Source of the DNA: Hyphochytrium catenoides
Lineage: Eukaryota > Sar > Hyphochytriomycetes > Hyphochytriales > Hyphochytriaceae
Direction of reading: 5' to 3'
DNA length: 20,749 bases
Assembly (NCBI GenBank): GCA_900088475.1
Contig: FLMG01002770.1
Coordinates: 31,640-52,388 of the forward strand
Shown: piece after piece, positions 10,093-18,226 of the stretch
Layout of the letters: each line of letters starts with the position of its first letter
Numbering within the stretch: position 1 is the first letter of the stretch
Notes under the pieces: model-generated
The model's database searches: none
Told to the model about the DNA's origin: nothing
The model's input: only the letters and a program-made list of their open reading frames with translations
Program-made: the position numbers and the translations under genes

Positions 10093-10621
10093 CTACTTAA
10101 GCTTTGACTGCTGGAAGTCTAGAAGTGACTTGAAGGATGGAGAAGACGCCTGCCTCAGAAGGGAAAGTTGTCTAGCTAAAATGTCCCTGGCGAGTTGCGC
10201 TAAGACCCTGTGGCTTGGGTGGCTTGTCTGATGCTGGAAGGCGGTCGGTCGGGCGCTGCTTGTCATGTGAGCGCAAGAGGTGATGCGAACTATCAGAACA
10301 GAGAAAGCCTCGATTGAGAGAAAGGCGGTTCACTCTCCCACCCAACTAGCCGCGCAGTAGTCCATAGCTCCATTCAGCGAAGGTACATCATGGCATCATA
10401 CCCACTCCTTATCAGCCGCTAACGGCCATACGTACGGCATTTCTAGGGTGTTCTGATGAACAACGTTCTGGTTCCCAGCTTAGTACTGTATACCTTGTAT
10501 TGGCGAACGGTCGATGTTCGTTGTCGTTGTTTGGTTCTTTGTTTCTCAGCACTTGGACCTCTCTGTCCCAACTTTTTATGAGAGCCTTTACAAGCTCGTC
10601 TTGACCTCCACTGCTCATCAT
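10093..10621 (-). CDS. Small soluble protein of 80 residues, function unknown
   Basis: Two exons in transcript order, 10621-10494 and 10207-10093, joined by a GTATAC...CACAG intron of 286 nt with matching phase (AG|G). The protein starts MMSSGGQDELVKALIKSWD and ends DFQQSKLK before TAG. It is rich in charged residues and looks mostly helical (EVQVLRNKEPNN; VLAQLARDILARQLSLLRQA), with no membrane segment or signal peptide. I recognise no family. It lies 82 bp upstream of the small membrane protein on the same strand and is divergent from DPH4 with about 230 bp between starts. The exact in-phase join, with an exon of 37 clean codons plus stop, is the main support; a small extra exon inside the intron cannot be excluded. 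Confidence 0.55.
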
Positions 10622-10849
10622 TCATCATACATCCCTCGCCGACGAACGACCAGCAGCAAAAGGCCATGACCTGGAGCGGTCGGTCGCCTCCCCCATCTGA
10701 TCCATCAGTCACCGGCTATCTGCACCAGCCTCTGCATCACTCTTCTGCAGCGGGAGAGTTGTTGAAGGAAGCGGCATTCAAACGCGACGGGTTCTCGCTG
10801 CTGCAGTAAGATTGAATGTCTCCTTAGTAGTGCTGTCAGTGGACGGAGG

Positions 10850-11481
10850 ATGGACGCAGAGCAGCTCAAAGCTGGCACCTGCGCGTTAGCTAGCTCCTAT
10901 TATGCGGTGCTGGGCCTGCCTGACAGTGCATCGGACGCAGAGATTAGATCGGCGTATCGTCGTGCGGTGCTAGAATGCCATCCAGACAAAGCTGCGAATC
11001 AGAACCACGAAGACATCATGGTGAGAATATCAGCTAGGATTACCATTTGAAACTTGACTTCTGCTAACCGCTGCATCTAAGACTCACGACAGGTTCATAG
11101 AAGTCCAGAAGGCCTGGGAACATCTATCCGATCCTTTGAAGAGGGCAGCTCATGATGAGCTGCTCACAGGTGAGGGCAGATTCTACTTTCCGTGCTAGAC
11201 TGTAGCTAACTCCATGGACACAGGCAAAGTCGTAAAAGTAAGCTCTGCTGAGGAGGTGGACCTTGCAGAATGGCTGGAGAACGAGGAGCAACAGATATTT
11301 TCATACGATTGCCGCTGTGGCGGCACATTTTTGGTAAGCTGTAAGGCAAGTCATGAGTCAGACAAGCGGCTTACTTTTTCTGTTTTTATAGATAACTTAT
11401 GAGGATCTAGAGTGCGGGGATGACGTCGTACAGTGCGACAACTGCTCGCTATCTATCAGGGCCATATATCAGGTCCAGTAG
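10850..11481 (+). CDS. DPH4: DPH4/DNAJC24-type J-protein with CSL zinc finger
   Basis: J-domain protein with a CSL (DPH-type) zinc ribbon. In yeast and animals it donates electrons through bound iron and assists the first step of diphthamide synthesis on elongation factor 2, stimulating Hsp70. Exons: 10850-11020, 11082-11169, 11224-11333, 11392-11481, phases consistent, 152 residues, the usual length. The J domain runs from about residue 16 (SYYAVLGLPDSASDAEIRSA) with the HPD tripeptide at 44-46, and continues FIEVQKAWEHLSDPLKRAAH. The zinc finger has all four cysteines: C116 and C118 in YDCRCGGTF, C138 and C141 in QCDNCSLSI. The acceptor at 11081 was preferred over one at 11092 because only it keeps the frame. 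The stop lies 80 bp from the stop of the convergent hydro-lyase gene. Confidence 0.95.
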
Positions 11482-11561
11482 CGATCTTCCATGCGCGATC
11501 TCTGAGCTTTGTCCTGCCTTTGCAACCAATGAAGGACTATTCCGTCATGGCAGAAGAACCT

Positions 11562-14508
11562 TTACCACTCGATGTTGCTCTGGCCGCAGCCCGAGTCCAC
11601 CGTGCCACAGTTACCTCCAGAAGAGATGGGTCGGACTGCCTTTCCTTTCATGGCAGCCACAAAGAGATCCTTCTTGTACCTCGAGTACAGGGACTGGATA
11701 CCGCCACCCTGAAGGAAGTTCTCCTCCATATCGGTAAGGGAAAAAGGGAACACCTTGTCAAGGCCAGAGACCTTCACCACTCGATTCTCCACATCAACGG
11801 TGACCTATAGGTTGGCACCATTAGCGCACACTTGGAAATGTCAGCAAGCTTCCGAAAGTGCAAGCTCTGCTTACCTCTGCGCCTTCAACCGCGTGCTCAT
11901 AAAAATCTTCATCAGTTATCGTGATGCCCAGCAGCGCATTGTTGGGCTGATTTCTAGCGTAAATATAAGCAAAGGATTTTGCAATAACCGCCTTCACGCC
12001 CACGGCCTTTAGACATCTTGCGGCTGAAGGCGGAACTCAAGTGAGTTACTCTAAAGACAAAGGGCAACCACTCTCATCCGAATGCTGCTTTACCTTCCTC
12101 ACGCGATGAACCACTGCCGAAGGCCTGTCCAGCTACGATGATATCCTGTCCAGCCCTCACTCGACTAACAAACTCGGGCCGCACGTACTGCACGGTTACG
12201 AAGTTCAGACTTTAGGACGATATTAGCGACCGAGGAACGACCTGAAGGTCACGTACCGCAAAAGATTTCTCTGCCAAGAATTCCTCTTCGTTCTTGCAAT
12301 GGGGCAGCCATAGGGGAGAAGTTGGATCTAGACCCATGAACTGTGCTGGGATGACAGCGTCTAATAGCAAGGTTTTTAAGGCACAGTTGTCGACCAGACT
12401 TCCTAAATGTTTTTGCCAACGTACCTGTATCAATATTGTCCTCAAACCTCTGCACACGCCCGGTAAGCTTTGAAGGCAATGAAGCTATAAACTCGTACAC
12501 GCTGCGTGTATCGCTGGATTCTTCCCCTCGGATAGGTTGGGGCTCTGATATTGTAAACGGCACTGGCTCGCTGTTCCCAACCCATCCACGATAGGAGTCA
12601 AAAAGCCCCTGGTCGATTGCCGCTATGAGTGGTTCCGGATCAGTAACCTATCGAGTACAGAGAGGTTAGGCTCGATCTTTCGGATGTGCAGCTTCCGATG
12701 CCGTACCTCCATGTTGAAGCTTGAGGCAGCTACGCACGAAGCCGAGGCCAGGTTTCCTATGGCGCCTTTCCCCATACGGTTCCTGAAGTTCCTATTTTGA
12801 CTTGAAAGCCACACCTCGCCTTCACCAGCCTAAAAGTTTCATGAGCCCTTAGTGAGCTAACACGAGCACCCATATTGTCCTGAAACCTACCACATCTGCC
12901 GCGATACCGACGCAGTAGCTGCAACCAGGCTGGCCAACCTAAAGAGAAATGTTATCAGGGTTTGGATTGAAGGGTGTACAAGAAAAAGACGGACATAAGG
13001 TAGGGAACAGATGAGCTTCATATGACCACAGATAGTCAAGTTGTGAGTATATAAGCGTACCGTGAAGCCTGCTTTTCTATATATATCCAGCAGTCCCAAT
13101 TTTTCTAGCTTATCTATGATGATCAGACTGCCAGGGGTGACCCTGCGGATTCCATTATTTACAGGAGTCAACCCTTGGTTAAGTCCTGCCTGGAGCACCA
13201 TCGCACCCAGAATCAGATCCTCCTGTGGATGGCGTCCTCGTTAGCCCCTTCTCTTAAGTCATTCTCGCGGTCACAAAGGGTACCTGAGTCGTGGTGCAAG
13301 CCCCAATAAAGCATCCGTCGAGTTTCATTCCTAGCTTCTCAGTAACAGGCACACAATTATCTGGGGAGGGGTAAACGGCAATCTGTGATACCACCTTCGA
13401 CAAGTCAATTATATGGTGAGCTGCATAGTTGCAACCTGTACCCAGCGTGTCACGTGCAAGGTAAGTTTGACAGGTGAAGGCCCAAACAGACTTTTCTTCC
13501 TACCAGGATCCGATCTGAAGTACAGCCCTTCCTCATTATGGTTTGGCCTATTCTTCAGTACTCTAGCGGTTATCTCATCTGCGACAAACACACCTTCATG
13601 GCAGCAATGAGAAATATCAGCGGCTAAAGTTACGATCATCTCATCCTCAACGATCATCATCATCATCAATGGGGATATATCAGCGGCTAAAGTTACGATC
13701 ATCTCCGTTTGCGCTTGACTCCCAAATAAGACACTTGACTCACCCGCAATGGCGCCAAACTCTGTACTCATGTTCGCAATAGCAAACCGTGCATCGTCAG
13801 AAAGATATTTCAACCCCTCGCCACCATAGAGCACTGCCCTCTCCAAAGCGACTGTGTTCCTCTTGAGCTCCCCCAAAATGTGAAGAATGATGTCCTTCCC
13901 ACCAATGCCAAACTTGGGCTCTCCCACCAGCTCAATGTAGACTACCTCTGGCACTCTGAACCACGTCTGGCCTGTGACCAAGGGCATGACTACATCTCCA
14001 GCACCTAGGCCAACCGCGAATGCACCCATTCCACCACCACTGCACGTGTGGCTGTCTGCACCAATGACAATTTGGCCAGGCTGCGCCCTTTGCCGTGCGA
14101 ACTCAGTGTGCATAATAGTCTGATTCGGTCCCCAAAAGTCGGTAAGCCCGGCTTCCTCCGCAAAGTCAGAGGCCAGCTTGATTAGGGCCTTGGGCTTCGG
14201 TTCATGTACGTTCCTCGGGTCCACTACAGCAGACTGTGTAAGAAGGTCACCAAAAGGATATCCCACAAGAAGCACATACCCGTATGATCGATGGCCAGCC
14301 AGAAGCGATCTGGTCGATGAATCTTGGGCCTTCCAATCGCAGTGTAAAGCTTGTCCATGCCTTTCCATGTTAGTTCACTGGCAATGGACCAATCTGCGTT
14401 GACGCAAATGACATCACCAACCGCAACGTGGTCTTTCTTCCATCCCACAGCATGGTGGTAGAGGATCTTTTCAATGACATTCATCGGAGGTTTTCCGCTT
14501 GCCGGCAT
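11562..14508 (-). CDS. Fused LeuC-LeuD-type aconitase-superfamily hydro-lyase
   Basis: [4Fe-4S] dehydratase of the 3-isopropylmalate dehydratase/homoaconitase/aconitase superfamily. Twelve exons in transcript order: 14508-14280, 14223-13744, 13593-13504, 13420-13284, 13222-13061, 12938-12891, 12829-12707, 12647-12425, 12360-12257, 12187-12094, 12023-11875, 11804-11562. Every phase matches; 693 residues. LeuC part: [25 protein letters not shown], cluster cysteines C308 in IGACTTT and C372/C375 in GCSYC, and [14 protein letters not shown]. LeuD part from about residue 493: [21 protein letters not shown] at 555-563, [17 protein letters not shown]. It ends GCGQSNIEW. The start [16 protein letters not shown] has no organelle-targeting peptide, so it is probably cytosolic. 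Size and LeuC-then-LeuD order fit fused eukaryotic isopropylmalate-isomerase-like enzymes; the true substrate cannot be read from sequence. Confidence 0.92.
13594..13743 (-). other. Stop-free 150-nt intron of the hydro-lyase gene with internal duplication
   Basis: GTGAGT donor and AAG acceptor. Splicing joins TEFGAIAG to [11 protein letters not shown], the contiguous sequence expected in this enzyme family. The intron is 150 nt, a multiple of three, and has no stop in the host frame, so unspliced RNA would read through with 50 extra residues including a run of four methionines. Confidence 0.75.
13614..13705 (+). repeat. Direct repeat, two 29-nt copies spaced 63 nt apart, inside an intron
   Basis: Copies at 13614-13642 and 13677-13705 begin ATATCAGCGGCTAAAGTTAC and are identical or nearly so over about 29 nt. 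Between them lies a short CAT/ATC-rich stretch. The pattern fits a local tandem duplication of 63 nt inside the intron. Confidence 0.85.
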
Positions 14509-14970
14509 CTTTTCTTTGCTCCTCCGACAAATCGAAGGGCCCCCAGTCGTCTTTCCGCTACCTCAATCAATGTAAAAATGCGATACTCTATTCCTCCGAG
14601 TGAACTTTCCCTTGCTTCCCACACTCTTTCTCTACCTTCTATGACAGTAGCTGCACGTATCACAGAAGCTCTCGCTCTCAGAATCTCCGCAGCGACGCCG
14701 TGTCGACTGACAGAGTTAGATGTGGCCTATGACAGAAGAAGAAAAGTGGCAATGACGGCAATGTGCCTTCTTCTTGGTGGTTAGACAGGCAGCGGATGAG
14801 AAGCGGAAGAGTGGAAGAGCCACAGTCTCCTCCACACTTCCCTTCTTTGATCCGTGTCTTCAATTTTTCACTGACATGTTTCCTTCAAGAGTTTGAATGT
14901 TTCCGCTGCCATGATCCTTTATCCTCTTCATAACCTTGGACAGCTGATAGTTTCAAGACCTTGTGCGTAG

Positions 14971-15237
14971 CTGAAACCTTCCCGGGTGTTGTTAGTGAAG
15001 GGATGTGATGAGAAGTTGAACTTCATCAAAACGGGCAGAGCTGCTCAACATCATCTGAGCGGAGCCTCAGTCATCAAGTGCCAGGAGGATGCACTGAAAG
15101 GCCTTCTGTTGATGGGAGGAGGAGCAGCAGAGGATGGCACCAAGTTAGTAGGAGCTCGTGTAGACCGAATGAAGGAGCATCAGACGCCTACGGCCTCCGT
15201 TGAGCAGAGGACACTACTGGCATTGTATGCTTGGTGA
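14971..15237 (+). CDS. Candidate 3'-terminal exon, unknown protein
   Basis: An open frame of 88 codons follows a TTGTGCGTAG acceptor-like site at 14961-14970 and ends in TGA. The peptide has the balanced composition of a real protein (LLVKGCDEKLNFIKTGRAA, GASVIKCQEDALKGLLLMGG, EQRTLLALYAW), while the opposite strand is broken by stops. There is no good start codon, so it would need an upstream exon, which I could not place with confidence. No family is recognised. It could also be chance open sequence. Confidence 0.28.
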   Translation: MKPSRVLLVKGCDEKLNFIKTGRAAQHHLSGASVIKCQEDALKGLLLMGGGAAEDGTKLVGARVDRMKEHQTPTASVEQRTLLALYAW

Positions 15238-15736
15238 ATATCTGGAGGTTATGAAATTGCGGTGGCGAAGCCAGGCTTGCCGCTCCTACGCATAGGGATA
15301 GTGATCCAAGCAGACAACTGACGCGTATATATCCCAGACGAAGGTAAGCTTCCTAGCGTCGATAGGGTGGGTTATCTATCCCAAGAGAGCTCAGAAGCCC
15401 GAGAGCTATCATTCATCGAAAAATAGGGCTGAGTCCAACGCTATCCATCTCTGAACTTAAGAACCTAATCGTCTACCAGAGTCTTGCATGCATGCTGATG
15501 GTTTGCCACACACTATTTCGTGTAAGGACTTGACCTTCTCCATAACTGTTGGTGGGTTTAGCGAGAGAGGGAGCCGCCGGTTAGCAATGAGAGCTGACGA
15601 GGTCAGCAAAAGAGACTCAGAAAGGTCTGGCAGAGGACACGATTGATGCTGCACCCTTAGTGCTAACTTCCGCAATCATAACTCTCTTCAGTGCCTAGAC
15701 TGAGAAGAAGAAGAACAGCTTTAGCTTATCCAAATT

Positions 15737-15880
15737 ATGGATGACAGGTTTGCCGTTAAAATTACTAGTCCCTGCCCCAAAGCAGGGGGATGCACCTGGA
15801 AGCGTGATAGTTCAGGAGGGCTGAATGTAGGCGTATGCCAGTTTTTAAGTGAAAGTGAAGAGGCATCCTGCTGCTGCTAG
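15737..15880 (+). CDS. Candidate 47-residue cysteine-containing small ORF
   Basis: ATG in a favourable context (ATGG) opens 47 codons ending in three cysteines and TAG. The peptide starts MDDRFAVKITSPCPKAGG and holds six cysteines. There is no signal peptide. It converges on the ACT-domain gene with a gap of about 48 bp. Length alone does not exclude chance, and no family is recognised. Confidence 0.2.
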   Translation: MDDRFAVKITSPCPKAGGCTWKRDSSGGLNVGVCQFLSESEEASCCC

Positions 15881-15927
15881 CTGCCCAAGGCTCTGCACAT
15901 ATCTCTGTTATGGCACGAGTAGGATCA

Positions 15928-16404
15928 CTACTCCAACGCAGGTGCCTCGTTCCCTGTTGCGAGCTGACGAAGTACAGCCATGGCTCTGTTTGCATCGCCG
16001 ATGGGCACAAAAATGTGATCATGATAGAAGGCAGCGACCACATTGCAGCTGATGTTTGCACCAGCCAGGGCGTTAGCAAAGGCTGCTGTTAGGCCGCAGG
16101 CCTCGAGAGATGAGTGAACGGTCAGAGTGATCCATCCCGCTATGAAGGTATAAGACAGACCACGTGTGTCGGCAAATTCTCGGCTAACTATCACTGTTAG
16201 GCCCTGTTTCTCCCTAAACATGCCCACCACATCTTTCCCCAGAGAGCTCCAGTCGTTGAAAGGCTCTTGTTCTGCGACGGGTGTCCCAAGGCTGCAGAAG
16301 ACATACTCCCCTTCCACCAGTTCTGGGCTCATGGACTGCAGCAGAACATTGAGATCAGTCTCTCCGCTACTATTATGATGGCGAGCTTCTCCTGCGGGTT
16401 CCAT
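15928..16404 (-). CDS. DUF2241/ACT-domain protein (PF10000-like), intronless
   Basis: Small protein of two ACT-like halves, widespread in bacteria and found in some fungi and algae. ACT domains usually bind amino acids, but no reaction is established for this family. Starting at ATG 16404 it is 158 residues. Family hallmarks in order: ETDLNVLLQSMSPELVEGEY with VFCSLGTP after it, REKQGLTVIVSREFAD, ITLTVHSSLEACGLTAAFA, GANISCNVVAAFYHDHIFVP and ANRAMAVLRQL. The frame is open further upstream, to about 16548, but without an ATG; the chosen ATG sits where the family begins. Unlike nearly every other gene here it has no intron, which could reflect recent acquisition, retroposition or simple intron loss. 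Identification is firm; function is unknown. Confidence 0.88.
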   Translation of the reverse strand: MEPAGEARHHNSSGETDLNVLLQSMSPELVEGEYVFCSLGTPVAEQEPFNDWSSLGKDVVGMFREKQGLTVIVSREFADTRGLSYTFIAGWITLTVHSSLEACGLTAAFANALAGANISCNVVAAFYHDHIFVPIGDANRAMAVLRQLATGNEAPALE

Positions 16405-17296
16405 TTCTCCAGCTCGTTTCTGAGCGCTCTGGTGGACATAAGAGTCTAGAAGGACCAGGTAATCTCGATGGGAAGAGGCTCGTCTGCAAGACAGAGTACT
16501 TCCTTGTTGGGGCACCGAGACACCTGCAGCTGTGATGACGAACGACAAGCAGCTGTAGAGCCACTTTTATGGGATCTCTCAGGACTGATCAGCCATCCTG
16601 TCATCATCAGCCATCGGTCATGAGGACGCTTTCCTTTTGTTGAGTCCTTTCTATTGCACTGTCATTTGACTCTTCATCACTTGAGGAATAACTCGTTCAA
16701 CAGGGCCCAATCACTACCTCGAGATCTCGAGGAATCGTTCCCAAAGAGTCAGATACCAGCAATCTTCAGAACGGAGGTGACCGTTGACGGCACTTATTGC
16801 CGCAGATTTTGTACAGTACAAATCCATCGCTTGCATAGCTCGGAGTTCTCTGGTAAGAAACTGCAGCAGAAGAGATGTGATGTGAGGATGCGGATTCTGT
16901 TCAACTTCTTGGTTGATGTGAAACGAAGCTCTCTCATCAGCTGCTCTCGTCTATTTTTGATAGCGATGGAAGGACTTATTGCGACAGCCCATTGCTAGTA
17001 GTTCTCGAGGCCCGGTGTCCTTATAGGAGAGGATCTGATCTCTGGCCTAGCTCTTCTCGTTATGCATCGAGGATCCTTCTGGTACCCGGCAGCAAGCTGT
17101 CAGAACCGGTCGTTGTTTGGAGCTAGAGATGGCGCTTGAGAAGAGGATTAGCGTCCATAGAGGGGCTTATAGACATATACGGCAGCTCATAGCGCTCGAC
17201 ATTATCTACGGGAGGTCATCCTCAGCCTCCTACTATTCCCAACAACACTCCTAGGTAACAGCGCGAGTGGTGTGATTGCACCTTGTGGGAGATCCT
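16405..17296. other. Sparse region with one candidate exon
   Basis: Upstream of the ACT-domain gene. The only stretch that looks coding is the minus-strand exon at 16714-16950, listed separately. Plus-strand frames at 16654-16998 and about 17129-17254 are open, but their peptides resemble nothing and probably mirror the other strand. No RNA gene or repeat seen. Confidence 0.35.
16714..16950 (-). CDS. Candidate terminal exon, unknown protein
   Basis: A minus-strand frame of 78 codons follows an AAAAATAG acceptor-like site and ends in TAG. The peptide is protein-like: AADERASFHINQEVEQNP, TSLLLQFLTRELRAMQAM, SEDCWYLTLWERFLEISR. It has no early ATG. Immediately upstream, in the same frame, ATG opens a short MGCRNKSFHRYQK ended by the same TAG, so either an intron ends here or the gene is interrupted. 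I could not join it convincingly to the candidate exons at 17.3-17.65 kb. No family recognised. Confidence 0.3.
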   Translation of the reverse strand, partial: TRAADERASFHINQEVEQNPHPHITSLLLQFLTRELRAMQAMDLYCTKSAAISAVNGHLRSEDCWYLTLWERFLEISR

Positions 17297-17654
17297 TCAT
17301 CTGGAGAAAAGGTTCTTGTAGCATAAAGAGTGGTATCTGGCAGTAGTAGGGTAAGATCTTCCTTGACGGCATTCGTATGACCACCCAGCGGCGATGATAA
17401 GCTCATCAAGTAAGGGCAAGGACGATGGGGATGGCCCCCATTCCTCATATTTGTTGAAGAACAACGGCAAAGGGCACGTATGCTCCCCCTATGAGAAAAG
17501 CTCTGGTGGTGGAAACGGGATAGATTACCGCTATACTTCGAGCCGATGCGTGAGAGTCGATCGCCATCGGGTGGGCAACCTCCTGAAGAAAGATAACCTG
17601 CTAAAGGGAACCTACTACGGACCTCACAAAGTAACTATGGACAGCTCCACTCAT
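17297..17654 (-). CDS. Candidate three-exon small gene, unknown protein
   Basis: Exons 17654-17628, 17582-17529 and 17488-17297 join in phase 0 through two GT-AG introns of 45 and 40 nt, the short size class seen elsewhere in this window. The product would be 90 residues: MSGAVHSYF, EVAHPMAIDSHASARSIA, then GEHTCPLPLFFNKYEEWG and LPLLDELIIAAG, ending in TGA. No domain is recognised. A competing plus-strand frame (17394-17750) is open but less protein-like. Further minus-strand pieces up to about 18105 might belong to the same gene. Confidence 0.3.
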
Positions 17655-18012
17655 GACAAAGTTAGATACTCATGTTTTCAGAAGAGCCTTACGGCAGACA
17701 GCAGAAAGCCTGGTGGTCCTAGTTCCTCTTTTCTCTTTCTTCTCTATTGAAAACGTGGGGATATATTCTATCACCCTCGAGCTCCTGGTAGGGCAGCGCG
17801 CCTTCGGTCTAGGGTCGAATAAAAATAATCGCAGTGTCCTTGATCAAAAGAAGAAATGGACAGAGAGTTTCTCCTTTCTTCAGATGAGGAAAGTAGGTGG
17901 AACGAAGGTTATTATGTGAGGGCTTTCTTCCTTTTCTTTCTCGCCTTATACTCCAGGATCGGATCTTGTCCGTTCCTAGGATGCTCCTTCCTCGTTCGTC
18001 AATGCTATGAGT

Positions 18013-18051
18013 TTGTGTTATTACTAGTGTAATTGTGTTATTACTAGTGTA
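18013..18051 (+). repeat. 20-bp tandem duplication
   Basis: The unit TTGTGTTATTACTAGTGTAA occurs twice head to tail (18013-18032 and 18033-18051, the second copy lacking the last A). It lies between a weak coding candidate and the polytopic membrane protein gene, with no gene assigned over it. Confidence 0.8.
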
Positions 18052-18226
18052 CTCTGAGTCGTAAAGGGTCATCCTCACCACCGCAGCTACTCTTGCCCTT
18101 TGCAAGCAACAGCTGTATTTCTCACACCTATGTGCTAGGTTATAATGAGGTCGCAGGAAACTAACTGCATTGTGCTACTGTTTGCTAGGTAAGTGAACTA
18201 GTGACAAGGAAGAGTGTAGCAGCATT

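Larger units (their letters stand above)
14509..15927. other. Region without a recognised gene
   Basis: About 1.4 kb upstream of the hydro-lyase start and downstream of the ACT-domain gene. It should contain the hydro-lyase promoter. Two weak coding candidates are listed separately (14971-15237 and 15737-15880). A minus-strand frame at 15457-15675 gives no recognisable protein. No RNA gene or mobile element seen. Confidence 0.4.

Noticed and set aside
13409-14368. A single 319-codon minus-strand frame, read as an aconitase variant with a novel MMMM and repeat insertion
   Set aside because: The insertion is bounded by GTGAGT and AAG, and removing it restores the contiguous family sequence. 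It also runs into a further intron at 13503 (GTAGGA), so the tail after SDP is intronic reading.
17394-17750. Plus-strand 118-codon ORF as a gene
   Set aside because: Serine/glycine/lysine-rich with no family resemblance. The minus strand offers an alternative in-phase exon chain, so I gave only that a low-confidence entry.
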